Assembly: GCA_016927965.1 (NCBI GenBank)
Contig: JAFGLP010000116.1
Coordinates: forward strand, 1 to 21,092
DNA length: 21,092 bases
Source: Dehalococcoidia bacterium
GTDB taxonomy: Bacteria > Chloroflexota > Dehalococcoidia > GIF9 > UBA5629
Direction: 5' to 3'
Positions 14,740 to 21,092 of this stretch are shown one piece after another. The position numbers were made by a program, and so were the translations under genes. Every line of letters starts with the position of its first letter. Positions within the stretch are counted from its first letter, which is position 1. The notes below the pieces were generated by a model that did no database searches, had not been told where the DNA came from, and saw only the letters and a list, made by a program, of their open reading frames with translations.

Positions 14740-15717
14740 TCACGTTACCGGACATAAATACGTGTATTCATTGATAGCTTCACCGGTAACCCTGTCTGTC
14801 TTTCCGGCATATGTCACTACAGCGTCATAGCTTGCTAGTCGCCTGTAGTAGTAAAGCGGGAATTTTGCCACCCCAACGGTTTTTTCGCAGTCCAGGTACT
14901 TTATTACTTTAATCCGTATGCTTATGTCGGCTTCAGCCGTTTTACACTTGATCGTCATGTCGGTCGGCACTACATTCCCCGATCCTTCGTGAAGCTCCTT
15001 TTTCTCCTCTATATACTCTACGTCAATCGAGCGCAAAATCTCCTTATTCCCTTTTGCCACGTAAAGCTGGGGCGTTATTTTCTGCGTGTCGTTGACCGGA
15101 AGCAGCCAGCCGTACTGGAAAGTATAGATAGCATCATACATACGTCCCCAGCACCAGCCCGCCATGCTCTGATGCATATCCGCATCACCCCAGTTGTGGT
15201 CATGATAGCCCTGGCCTTTGACAGAAATCGGTTTGCCCTCTATGTATAGAGTGCCCATTATATTTGCGCGGGGTATGGCATTGACCCAGGCCTGCTTGCC
15301 CGTGTCATCGTAGACTATCCAGCATCCATCCACGCCTTTCCAACCCGGAACTATGGGCTTGAAAGTCAGTTCGGCTCCTATTTTATGAGCATGAAGCCGG
15401 ACTTTGTAGTCCTGGCCTTCCTGCCGCGCGAAATTATCGCCCAGCTTCACATCGCAACGCTCCAAACTGGCTTGACAGTCTTTAGTGTCATATGCTGCAA
15501 AACCACGGTATCTCTTGCCTTCAGGTGTGTAGATATCCAGCAGAGCAGCAGGTATGTGGGGGTTGGTAAAGTAGTTTCTCCAGAAAAAGCTCAGTGCGCA
15601 AGTATAACCGTTATCGAATTTGCCGTCAAAGTACCACCACTCATAATATTTCTCAGTGTCCATCGGGTGAACGGCATCGTCACTATCCAGGTATATTACC
15701 AGAGAGGGTTGCGTCAT
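14740..15717 (-). CDS. CrtC/AttH-type lipocalin-fold protein (copy E)
   Basis: This is a fifth lipocalin-like paralogue, 325 aa, and the first to be transcribed. Motifs: YYEWWYFDG (24-32), FDNGYTC (34-40), CQASLERCDV (81-90), GYHDHNWG (170-177), and GWCWGR (187-192). With copies A and B it shares the VPGWK segment, suggesting a common subgroup. The ATG at 15717 gives MTQPSLVIYLDSDDAVHP; the upstream AAGGGG is a weak Shine-Dalgarno about 10 nt away, so translation may be modest or coupled to the ADH gene, whose stop lies 56 nt upstream. No signal peptide is seen. As the copy next to the alcohol dehydrogenase, it could make or carry the hydroxylated product that the dehydrogenase oxidises; this is inference only. 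Confidence 0.82.
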   Translation of the reverse strand: MTQPSLVIYLDSDDAVHPMDTEKYYEWWYFDGKFDNGYTCALSFFWRNYFTNPHIPAALLDIYTPEGKRYRGFAAYDTKDCQASLERCDVKLGDNFARQEGQDYKVRLHAHKIGAELTFKPIVPGWKGVDGCWIVYDDTGKQAWVNAIPRANIMGTLYIEGKPISVKGQGYHDHNWGDADMHQSMAGWCWGRMYDAIYTFQYGWLLPVNDTQKITPQLYVAKGNKEILRSIDVEYIEEKKELHEGSGNVVPTDMTIKCKTAEADISIRIKVIKYLDCEKTVGVAKFPLYYYRRLASYDAVVTYAGKTDRVTGEAINEYTYLCPVT

Positions 15718-15773
15718 CTAATTTATCCCCTTAATTTAATAATTTTGACCGTTAGCGAATTTTATCGATCATG

Positions 15774-16940
15774 CTAAAAATCGATTGGCTTACCGTCATA
15801 CGCATACAGGAACAGTTTTTCCATATCCTTTTCATCCGGTATGCGCAGGGCCGCGGGGGTCGATGCCTCACCCAGCGCACGTTCCACCATCTGCGGCAGT
15901 AACTTTTGATAGGCATCCCTGTCTATATTCAATTCCTTAACGGACAGGGGCTGCCCGATGCTGCGTGCCAATTCACGCACCTTGCTGACCAGTTGGCGGG
16001 TAAGATCAATGTCGGATTTGCCTTCCAGCCCGATGAAACGCGCAGCTTCTGCCAGGATGCCGGAGCCTGACTCAATCAGGTATTCGAGATTATAGGGTGT
16101 GTACAGACCGACGCATTTGCCGTGCGTAACATGGAAAAACCCACCCAGGGCATGTCCCATGTTATGCGACAGCAGGGCGGGCAAGCCGTTGGCCCATGCC
16201 ATGCTGGCCAGGGCCGCCGCATTAAGCATGTGCTCCCTGGCCTCCATATCATTGCCGTCGTCGTATGACTTTTTCAGATATTTAAAAACCAGTTTGAGGG
16301 CCATCAGCGCAGGGCCGTCGGTGAAATCGGTACGCCATGTTGAGCACAGCCCTTCAAATGTATGACTTAACACGTCCATGCCGGTATCAGAGGTAATCAA
16401 CCCCGGTAGGTCCTTGATTAAACGTGAGTCCAGTATGGCGATATCTGCCATGGCCTCCGGTGTACCTACTGCTATTTTCCGTTGCTCTTCCTGATCGGTA
16501 ACAACCATAAACCAGGTTACTTCCGCGCCGGTGCCGCTCGTAGTAGGTATGCAGACCATTTTGGCCTTGCTGCGAGCTTCGAAAACCTGGAACGGCGTAA
16601 TGGCATATGGTTCGGTATCCGGCGTCCCGTAAAGCATCCAGATCATTTTCGCCGCATCCATAGCTGACCCGCCGCCCAGACCAACCAGCCAGTCGGGCTG
16701 GTACTCCAGTGCGATCTGTGCTCCTTTTTTAACAGTCTCTATTGACGGGTCGGGTTCAACCTTGTCGAATACCTTGTATTCAATGCCTGCAAGCTTCAAC
16801 TCTTTGGCGACTCTCTCAACAAATCCCAGTTTAACCAGGTTTTCGTCGGTCACAATTAAAGCACGACTGCCCTGGATTTCCCTGAGGTGCTCCAGCGCGT
16901 CATCGCCAAACACGATCAGAGGACTGCGAAAATACCACAT
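15774..16940 (-). CDS. Iron-containing (group III) alcohol dehydrogenase
   Basis: This 388-aa NAD(P)-dependent dehydrogenase would interconvert an alcohol and the aldehyde or ketone. The nucleotide-binding motif GGGSAMDAAK is at 89-98 and the family signature PTTSGTGAEVT at 132-142. All metal ligands are visible with the spacing of FucO-type enzymes: Asp189 and His193 in GMDVLSHTFEG, His259 in SHNMGHALGG, and His273 in VTHG. His263 fits the conserved additional active-site His. The start ATG at 16940 has AGGAGGT about 8 nt upstream. It follows the SCP2-like gene by 59 nt and precedes lipocalin copy E by 56 nt, so these three are very probably one transcript. The substrate is not determined; long-chain, isoprenoid or small alcohols are all possible for the family. 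Confidence 0.93.
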   Translation of the reverse strand: MWYFRSPLIVFGDDALEHLREIQGSRALIVTDENLVKLGFVERVAKELKLAGIEYKVFDKVEPDPSIETVKKGAQIALEYQPDWLVGLGGGSAMDAAKMIWMLYGTPDTEPYAITPFQVFEARSKAKMVCIPTTSGTGAEVTWFMVVTDQEEQRKIAVGTPEAMADIAILDSRLIKDLPGLITSDTGMDVLSHTFEGLCSTWRTDFTDGPALMALKLVFKYLKKSYDDGNDMEAREHMLNAAALASMAWANGLPALLSHNMGHALGGFFHVTHGKCVGLYTPYNLEYLIESGSGILAEAARFIGLEGKSDIDLTRQLVSKVRELARSIGQPLSVKELNIDRDAYQKLLPQMVERALGEASTPAALRIPDEKDMEKLFLYAYDGKPIDF

Positions 16941-16999
16941 ACAGATAACCTCCTGACGGTTATTACGGCATATCTAAATATGAGAGTAACAATTAGGCC

Positions 17000-17407
17000 C
17001 TATTTGTCGAATTCGGTCTGAAGAGAGGTTAATGCTTTAACATAAGCCGCAGCAGGTTTGGTGCTTTTCATCAGCTTGGCCATGTTGCCCTTGACCTTTA
17101 ACTTGCGTGTCATCAGGGCTTTATTTCCATCCAGCTCTCCCTGCAGGATCTTTTTCCATGTCGAATAGGCCGCTGACATCTCGAATTCTGCTTTTACCTC
17201 GGTCGGGCTGTTGAGGATGGTGGCTTTTCTGCATTTCCCATGATACAGGTCTACGTAATAATAAATGGGAGTTGGCTGTACTTCGTCCGCTTCAACAACA
17301 TACAGGAAGTCTCCTTCATAATCACTGGCCGCCTCTGCATATTCGGGGTCGTTGTTTAACAAATTGGCACTTTCATCCAGCCATGCCTGTGTAGCAAAAA
17401 TCGACAT
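17000..17407 (-). CDS. SCP2-type sterol/lipid carrier domain protein
   Basis: This is a small, 135-aa stand-alone SCP2-like protein. The region from about 34 to 128 fits the domain: a beta-rich first half (FLYVVEADEV, IYYYVDLYHGKC), then the characteristic WKKILQGELDGNKALMTRKLKVKGNMAKLMK (84-114), which matches the family pattern of a helix, a short acidic turn and the K-x-K-G-N-M segment. SCP2 proteins bind sterols, fatty acyl chains and acyl-CoAs in a hydrophobic tunnel. The open frame reaches 17527, but that extension is hydrophobic and low-complexity; the ATG at 17407 has GGAGG seven bases upstream and lies 25 nt below a near-consensus promoter. It is the first gene of the minus-strand train, and its presence supports a hydrophobic substrate for the cluster. 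Confidence 0.85.
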   Translation of the reverse strand: MSIFATQAWLDESANLLNNDPEYAEAASDYEGDFLYVVEADEVQPTPIYYYVDLYHGKCRKATILNSPTEVKAEFEMSAAYSTWKKILQGELDGNKALMTRKLKVKGNMAKLMKSTKPAAAYVKALTSLQTEFDK

Positions 17408-17675
17408 CTTCATACCTCCAAAAATTTTAAGTGAGAAAATTATAATGTCCAAAAGGCTTAACGTCAATGGCCTGAAAGTTAAAAATATTGAAAAATCAGC
17501 ATTGAACAAAGCTAAAATAATTATCATATTGAAAATTTAGATATTGTGATATATTATTGGGGGTCAGGGATTGCAGGAGATAATAGTTTTTAACGAATTA
17601 CAGTGATTGGTTGAATTTTGGTGTATATTGTTTTGATCGGGAATAGCAGCTATTATATAAGGACGGTGTTATGCA
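17408..17675. other. Divergent intergenic region (268 nt)
   Basis: This AT-rich region separates the minus-strand train from the + strand genes. It holds the strong minus-strand promoter. I see no convincing + strand promoter; TATTAT near 17651 with TTGTTT 17 nt upstream is a weak candidate. No regulator gene or clear operator is visible. Confidence 0.6.
17439..17467 (-). promoter_or_regulatory. Near-consensus sigma-70-type promoter for the minus-strand gene train
   Basis: The minus strand has TTGACG (17462-17467), a 17-nt spacer and a perfect TATAAT (17439-17444). The predicted start of transcription is near 17432, leaving a short leader before the SCP2-like start at 17407. It is the best promoter match I found in the window. 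Confidence 0.8.
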
Positions 17676-19052
17676 ATGGGTAGCGGCTTGATTCAGTACT
17701 GTCTGGCTTTATCATTACTATTACCTTTCATATTTTCATGTTTACAGGCACCCGCTCCCGCAACGACAAATAGCGCATATACAGGCGACGATTTCACTAC
17801 ATGGGAAGACGCCCGTCTGGGTATATTCGTACATTGGTCACATTCTTCACAGCAGGGTGTGGAGTTGTCCTGGCCGATGGTGGGTGGCACTTCGACCATG
17901 CCGTATTGCCAGAGTATGACAGTCGAACAATACCAGAGCAGCGCAGCTACTTTCAATCCTGATAAGTGGGACACTAAGTCCTTAGCGAAGCTGTTTAAGA
18001 GGGCAGGTGCCCAGTACGCGGTGATGATTACCAAACACTGCGATGGTTATTCCATGTATGATACGCAGCTATCCGATTTTTCGGTGATGCATTCCCCGGT
18101 CGGCAGGGACCTGGTACAGGAGTATGTTGATGCCGTCAGGGCTGAGGAAATGGGGGTCGGGTTGTATTATTCATTACCTGATTGGAACCATCCGGATTAT
18201 CCTGCCGTTACTGAGGCCGATAAGCCTTACCATTATTATATGGGCGCCCCGCTGCCTTCTGAAGATAGATGGGAAAACTATCTGGATTTCATGTTTGGAC
18301 AGGTTAAAGAAATACTTACGAACTACGGCAAAATCGATGAAATATGGTTCGATGGCCAGTGGGAGCATAAACCAGCCGATTGGAAGGTCCAGGAATTGGC
18401 AGCGCTGGTGCGTCAATTGCAGCCGGGGATAAAGATCAATGACCGATTGACCGGACAGGGCGATTTCGACACGCCCGAGAAGTTCCTGCCGGCTGTGCCC
18501 CCATCACGCCCTTGGGAAACCTGCATGACCATGAATGACAGCTGGGGATATAACAAGGATGACCCATACTACAAATCATCAACAGAGCTTATCCAAACAC
18601 TCTGTGAGATTGCTGGTAGGGGCGGGCATCTTCTACTTAATGTGAGCCCGATGGGCGATGGCCGGCTACCACCCGAGCAGATCGAGCGGCTTAACGACCT
18701 GTCTGACTGGATGGCACGCAACCATGATTGTATAAACGGTACTGAACCCGTCCTGGAACCATGGCAGTTCTACGGTCCTTCGACTCGCAAGGGTAATACC
18801 ATTTATTTACATCTCTTTGGCGAGCCTTACGAGTCTGTTACGGTACGCTCTGTACACGTTAACAAGGTTAAGTCAGTCTATGTACTGGGATCAGGTACCG
18901 TACTGGAATTTACCAAGCGTATTACTTTATTTGACCAGGTCCGCAAAGAGCTGAGCGGCTTCGATGATCCCGTGGGCGACCTCATTATCAAGGTGCCCGG
19001 GTCGGTAATTGAGCCGCATGCTACGATCATTGCAATTGAGATGAACCCTTAA
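17676..19052 (+). CDS. GH29-type alpha-L-fucosidase-like lipoprotein
   Basis: This 458-aa glycoside hydrolase of family 29 type would release alpha-L-fucose (or a related sugar) from glycans or glycosides. Family signatures are WEDARLGIFVHWS (43-55), VMITKHCDGYSMYD (116-129) and EIWFDG (222-227), in which Asp226 is the expected catalytic nucleophile. RGGHLLLNVSPMGDG further on is the typical closing motif of the barrel domain, followed by a small beta domain. The N-terminus has a hydrophobic stretch ending in FSC, suggesting lipidation at Cys22 and a surface location, although it lacks the usual positive charges. The ATG at 17676 is the only option in frame (an in-frame stop lies six codons upstream) with AGGACGG as a moderate Shine-Dalgarno; an ATG at 17671 is out of frame. 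It lies 48 nt before an acyl-CoA ligase gene, an odd pairing that hints at a glycolipid or glycoside substrate. Confidence 0.9.
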   Translation: MGSGLIQYCLALSLLLPFIFSCLQAPAPATTNSAYTGDDFTTWEDARLGIFVHWSHSSQQGVELSWPMVGGTSTMPYCQSMTVEQYQSSAATFNPDKWDTKSLAKLFKRAGAQYAVMITKHCDGYSMYDTQLSDFSVMHSPVGRDLVQEYVDAVRAEEMGVGLYYSLPDWNHPDYPAVTEADKPYHYYMGAPLPSEDRWENYLDFMFGQVKEILTNYGKIDEIWFDGQWEHKPADWKVQELAALVRQLQPGIKINDRLTGQGDFDTPEKFLPAVPPSRPWETCMTMNDSWGYNKDDPYYKSSTELIQTLCEIAGRGGHLLLNVSPMGDGRLPPEQIERLNDLSDWMARNHDCINGTEPVLEPWQFYGPSTRKGNTIYLHLFGEPYESVTVRSVHVNKVKSVYVLGSGTVLEFTKRITLFDQVRKELSGFDDPVGDLIIKVPGSVIEPHATIIAIEMNP

Positions 19053-19100
19053 CGTTCATAACGTAAGTAACATATTACAAATACTATTTGGAGGTAATCA

Positions 19101-20777
19101 ATGGCGTCCATTGCCGATAAACCCTGGCTGAAACAATATGATGTCGGAGGGAAAGGATTATTTGTACTTCCCCAAACTCTGAAACCCTATCCAAAGGTGC
19201 CGCTTTACACTATCCTGGACAACAGCGCCCGTGAATTTCCTGACAGGCCGGCCGTCCATTTTATGGACAAGGTCATTAATTATGCTGAACTGAAGGAACT
19301 CACTGACAGATTTGCTAACGCTTTATTTAATCTAGGAATAAAAAAGGGTGATCGCGTGGCTACCTATCTGTCCAACTGCCCGCAGTTTATCATCAGTGAC
19401 TTTGGGACCTTAAAGGCAGGCGGTACACATGTGCCCTGCAGTCACCTGCATAAAGAAGATGAATTGATCAGCGAGATTGGCGGCTCTGGAGCTGAGACCA
19501 TAGTATGTATGGATTCTTCAATAGAGATGGTCAATAAAATTAAAGAGCGGACCAGTATAAAAAGGATAATTATTACTTCAGCCGGCGAGTTTTCGCCCGC
19601 TGCTGAAATACCCAAGAAAATAGCTGGGACATACCGTTTCCATGATCTAATTGCCGAATATGCTCCTCAACCTCCCAAGGTCGACATCAACCCTGAGGAA
19701 GACCTGGCTGAACTAATATTTACGGGGGGCACCACGGGCACACCCAAAGGTGTTATGCTGCCGCATACCAGCAGGCTGGCTAATTTATGCCATATGGGGT
19801 GGGCATTTGGGCCCCTGGAACAGGTTATGCGTGGCCAGTGCTCATGGCTGATCAGCGTCCCTCTTTTTCACCAGTTTGGCATGACGCTGTCGCATTTTTG
19901 TATTTACTGGGCTTTTGAAATCTACATGGTCCCGGATTCAAGGGATCTGAAGGCTATATATAACATACTGAAAAACAACGAACCGACAGCCTGTTCCTGT
20001 GTGCCGACGCAGTATGTTAAGCTGGTTGAGATGGGGCTTGGCAAGCTTAAGACGTTCTTCACATCCTCGACTGCGCCGTTGCCCAAAGAGGTCTCAGCCA
20101 AGTTTAAGGAAGAGACCGGCGTACAGATTGGCGACAGCTATGGGGCTTCGGAGATGGGCGCAGGAACCCATGCCAACCTGTCGATATCCGATTTATCTGA
20201 GGTTAAGAAGGTAGGTTCTATCGGAGTGCCCATGCCTGATGTGGAAGTCAGGCTGGTTGATCCTGAGACCGGGAAGGATGTCGGGACTGGAGAGGAAGGA
20301 GAATTATGGGTAAAGGGGCCCCAGATCATGAAAGGCTATTGGCCGACCCCAGGCAGCGGGTTGATCGATGGTTGGCTGCCCATGGGAGATATTGCCCGTA
20401 TGGATGACGATGGATATTTTTATATCACCGACCGCGTTAAAGATATGGCGAATGTGTCCGGCATGAAAGTCTATACTATACTTGTTGACAGGGTTTTGTA
20501 TGAGCATCCCGGGGTTGAACTGGCTGCAGCTATTGCTGTGCCGGATAAGGAACGGCCGGGCAGCGATAGGGTAAAGGCCATCATAAAGTTAAAGCCGGAA
20601 TATGTCGGCAAGGTTGCTGCGGAAGAAATTGTAGAATTATGCAAGTCAAAGCTGGCACCCTATGCTGTGCCCAAGTATGTTGAATTTCGTGATGACCTGC
20701 CTCTGTCGGGGGTGGGAAAAATATTGAAGCGTCAATTAAGGGAGGAGGAACTAAGAAAATTCAATGCACAACAATAA
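19101..20777 (+). CDS. Acyl-CoA synthetase, AMP-dependent (FadD-like)
   Basis: This 558-aa class I adenylate-forming ligase would produce acyl-CoA from an acid, ATP and CoA. Motifs: P-loop FTGGTTGTPKG (207-217), YGASE (347-351), MGDIARMDDDGYFYITDRVKD (GD at 429-430, DRVKD at 444-448) and the catalytic Lys540 in GVGKILK. The hinge region departs from the common form: SGMKVYTILVDRV (453-465) lacks the usual Pro and first Glu of YPxEIE, although overall length and domains are intact. Start at 19101 with GGAGG about 7 nt upstream. It is probably cotranscribed with the fucosidase-like gene 48 nt upstream. It is distinct from the ligase at 515-2035, so the region encodes two activating enzymes, perhaps for the starting acid and for a later intermediate. 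The substrate is not readable from sequence. Confidence 0.9.
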   Translation: MASIADKPWLKQYDVGGKGLFVLPQTLKPYPKVPLYTILDNSAREFPDRPAVHFMDKVINYAELKELTDRFANALFNLGIKKGDRVATYLSNCPQFIISDFGTLKAGGTHVPCSHLHKEDELISEIGGSGAETIVCMDSSIEMVNKIKERTSIKRIIITSAGEFSPAAEIPKKIAGTYRFHDLIAEYAPQPPKVDINPEEDLAELIFTGGTTGTPKGVMLPHTSRLANLCHMGWAFGPLEQVMRGQCSWLISVPLFHQFGMTLSHFCIYWAFEIYMVPDSRDLKAIYNILKNNEPTACSCVPTQYVKLVEMGLGKLKTFFTSSTAPLPKEVSAKFKEETGVQIGDSYGASEMGAGTHANLSISDLSEVKKVGSIGVPMPDVEVRLVDPETGKDVGTGEEGELWVKGPQIMKGYWPTPGSGLIDGWLPMGDIARMDDDGYFYITDRVKDMANVSGMKVYTILVDRVLYEHPGVELAAAIAVPDKERPGSDRVKAIIKLKPEYVGKVAAEEIVELCKSKLAPYAVPKYVEFRDDLPLSGVGKILKRQLREEELRKFNAQQ

Positions 20778-21032
20778 CCCGGTGTTATTTTTACAACCTA
20801 GTCCTTATTTAAATAAGTGTATAAGCTCAAGGGTTTACTGAATAAATAAAATGATGTATAATTTCACGGTTTAACAGGCAGAATACTGATATATCGAATA
20901 ATTCAAATGGGTAAAATCATGTCAGTCAAGTACAAAGCTTTTGTGTCTACGGTTGCGTTAACAGGTAATATTAGTGGTAATGAAAACTGGAACAATCGGT
21001 AGAAAAGAGAAAATGTTAAGGAAGGGAAAACG
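20778..21032 (+). promoter_or_regulatory. Intergenic region with a likely promoter for the downstream permease gene
   Basis: TTTACT (20834-20839), a 17-nt spacer and TATAAT (20857-20862) form a plausible + strand promoter about 170 nt ahead of the GTG at 21033. An AT-only-centred palindrome, CTTATTTAAATAAG (20804-20817), follows the ligase stop but lacks the GC stem and T-tract of a terminator. Nothing else is recognised in this gap. Confidence 0.5.
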
Positions 21033-21092
21033 GTGCCTCCAGCAATATTAATAGATAGCCTGGTACTGTCATCGATGTATATTTTAATGGCA
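21033..21092 (+). CDS. livH: LivH-type branched-chain ABC transporter permease, N-terminal start only (3'-truncated by window edge)
   Basis: Twenty codons are visible before the window ends: a GTG start followed by PPAILIDSLVLSSMYILMA. The pattern LVLxSMYxLxA is that of the first membrane helix of LivH permeases, which commonly read GLVLGSIYALIALGL. A GGAAGG Shine-Dalgarno lies 7-8 nt upstream. This would be one of the two permease subunits of a LIV-type importer, the natural partner of the four binding lipoproteins on the opposite strand; LivM, LivG and LivF would be expected further right. The call rests on 20 residues, so the family is likely but not certain. Confidence 0.6.
   Translation, partial: MPPAILIDSLVLSSMYILMA

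Noticed and set aside
17408..17527. Hydrophobic N-terminal extension of the SCP2-like protein, suggesting a membrane anchor
   Set aside because: The extension runs through the near-consensus promoter; the start at 17407 has a well-spaced GGAGG, so the hydrophobic stretch is translated non-coding DNA.
20804..20817. Palindrome CTTATTTAAATAAG as a terminator for the + strand ligase
   Set aside because: All but the outer base pairs are A-T and no T-tract follows; too weak for an intrinsic terminator.
20907..21002. Possible 31-codon small protein in the gap before the LivH-like start
   Set aside because: No Shine-Dalgarno, no recognisable features, and composition like the surrounding AT-rich spacer.
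1..21092. CRISPR arrays, tRNA/rRNA genes, insertion sequences or phage genes
   Set aside because: No regularly spaced repeats, no cloverleaf-like or rRNA-like sequence noticed, and no transposase or integrase motifs in any frame examined.

Overview
The window looks like a bacterial chromosome segment from an anaerobic, probably monoderm organism. The evidence is four lipoprotein-type (not soluble periplasmic) ABC substrate-binding proteins, a Cys-rich ferredoxin-like protein, and many acyl-CoA enzymes. A Chloroflexota/Dehalococcoidia-like source is my best guess, but this is inference from gene style, not a taxonomic marker. There is no rRNA, tRNA, CRISPR array, IS element or phage gene.

Layout. 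(1) 1-432: the C-terminal part of a crotonase-family enzyme on the + strand, cut by the window edge. It ends at a strong bidirectional terminator (444-477) and converges on (2) a long minus-strand gene train from 17407 down to 515. In transcription order this train encodes an SCP2-type lipid carrier, an iron-type alcohol dehydrogenase, two CrtC/AttH-type lipocalin-fold proteins, an acyl-CoA dehydrogenase, three more lipocalin-fold proteins, two LIV-type substrate-binding lipoproteins, a relic of a sixth lipocalin gene, a multi-cluster Fe-S protein, two more substrate-binding lipoproteins and an acyl-CoA ligase. A near-consensus promoter (17439-17467) sits ahead of the SCP2 gene. Internal terminators, hairpins and a few possible promoters suggest several overlapping transcripts rather than one. 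(3) From 17676, divergently on the + strand: a GH29 alpha-L-fucosidase-like lipoprotein, a second acyl-CoA ligase, and at the right edge the first 20 codons of a LivH-type permease (21033 onward).

Working model (inference): the cluster imports and degrades a hydrophobic, possibly isoprenoid, steroid-like or glycosylated lipid substrate. Substrate-binding lipoproteins plus the divergent LivH transporter would handle uptake. Two ligases would make the CoA ester. SCP2 and the lipocalin-fold proteins would bind or chemically modify the hydrophobic skeleton (the relative CrtC hydrates isoprenoid double bonds). ADH, acyl-CoA dehydrogenase, Fe-S protein and crotonase would carry out oxidation and electron transfer. 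The fivefold (formerly at least sixfold) amplification of the lipocalin family beside a fourfold amplification of binding proteins is the most unusual feature here.

Several starts were moved from the longest open frame on the basis of Shine-Dalgarno placement, and four genes appear to start with TTG.
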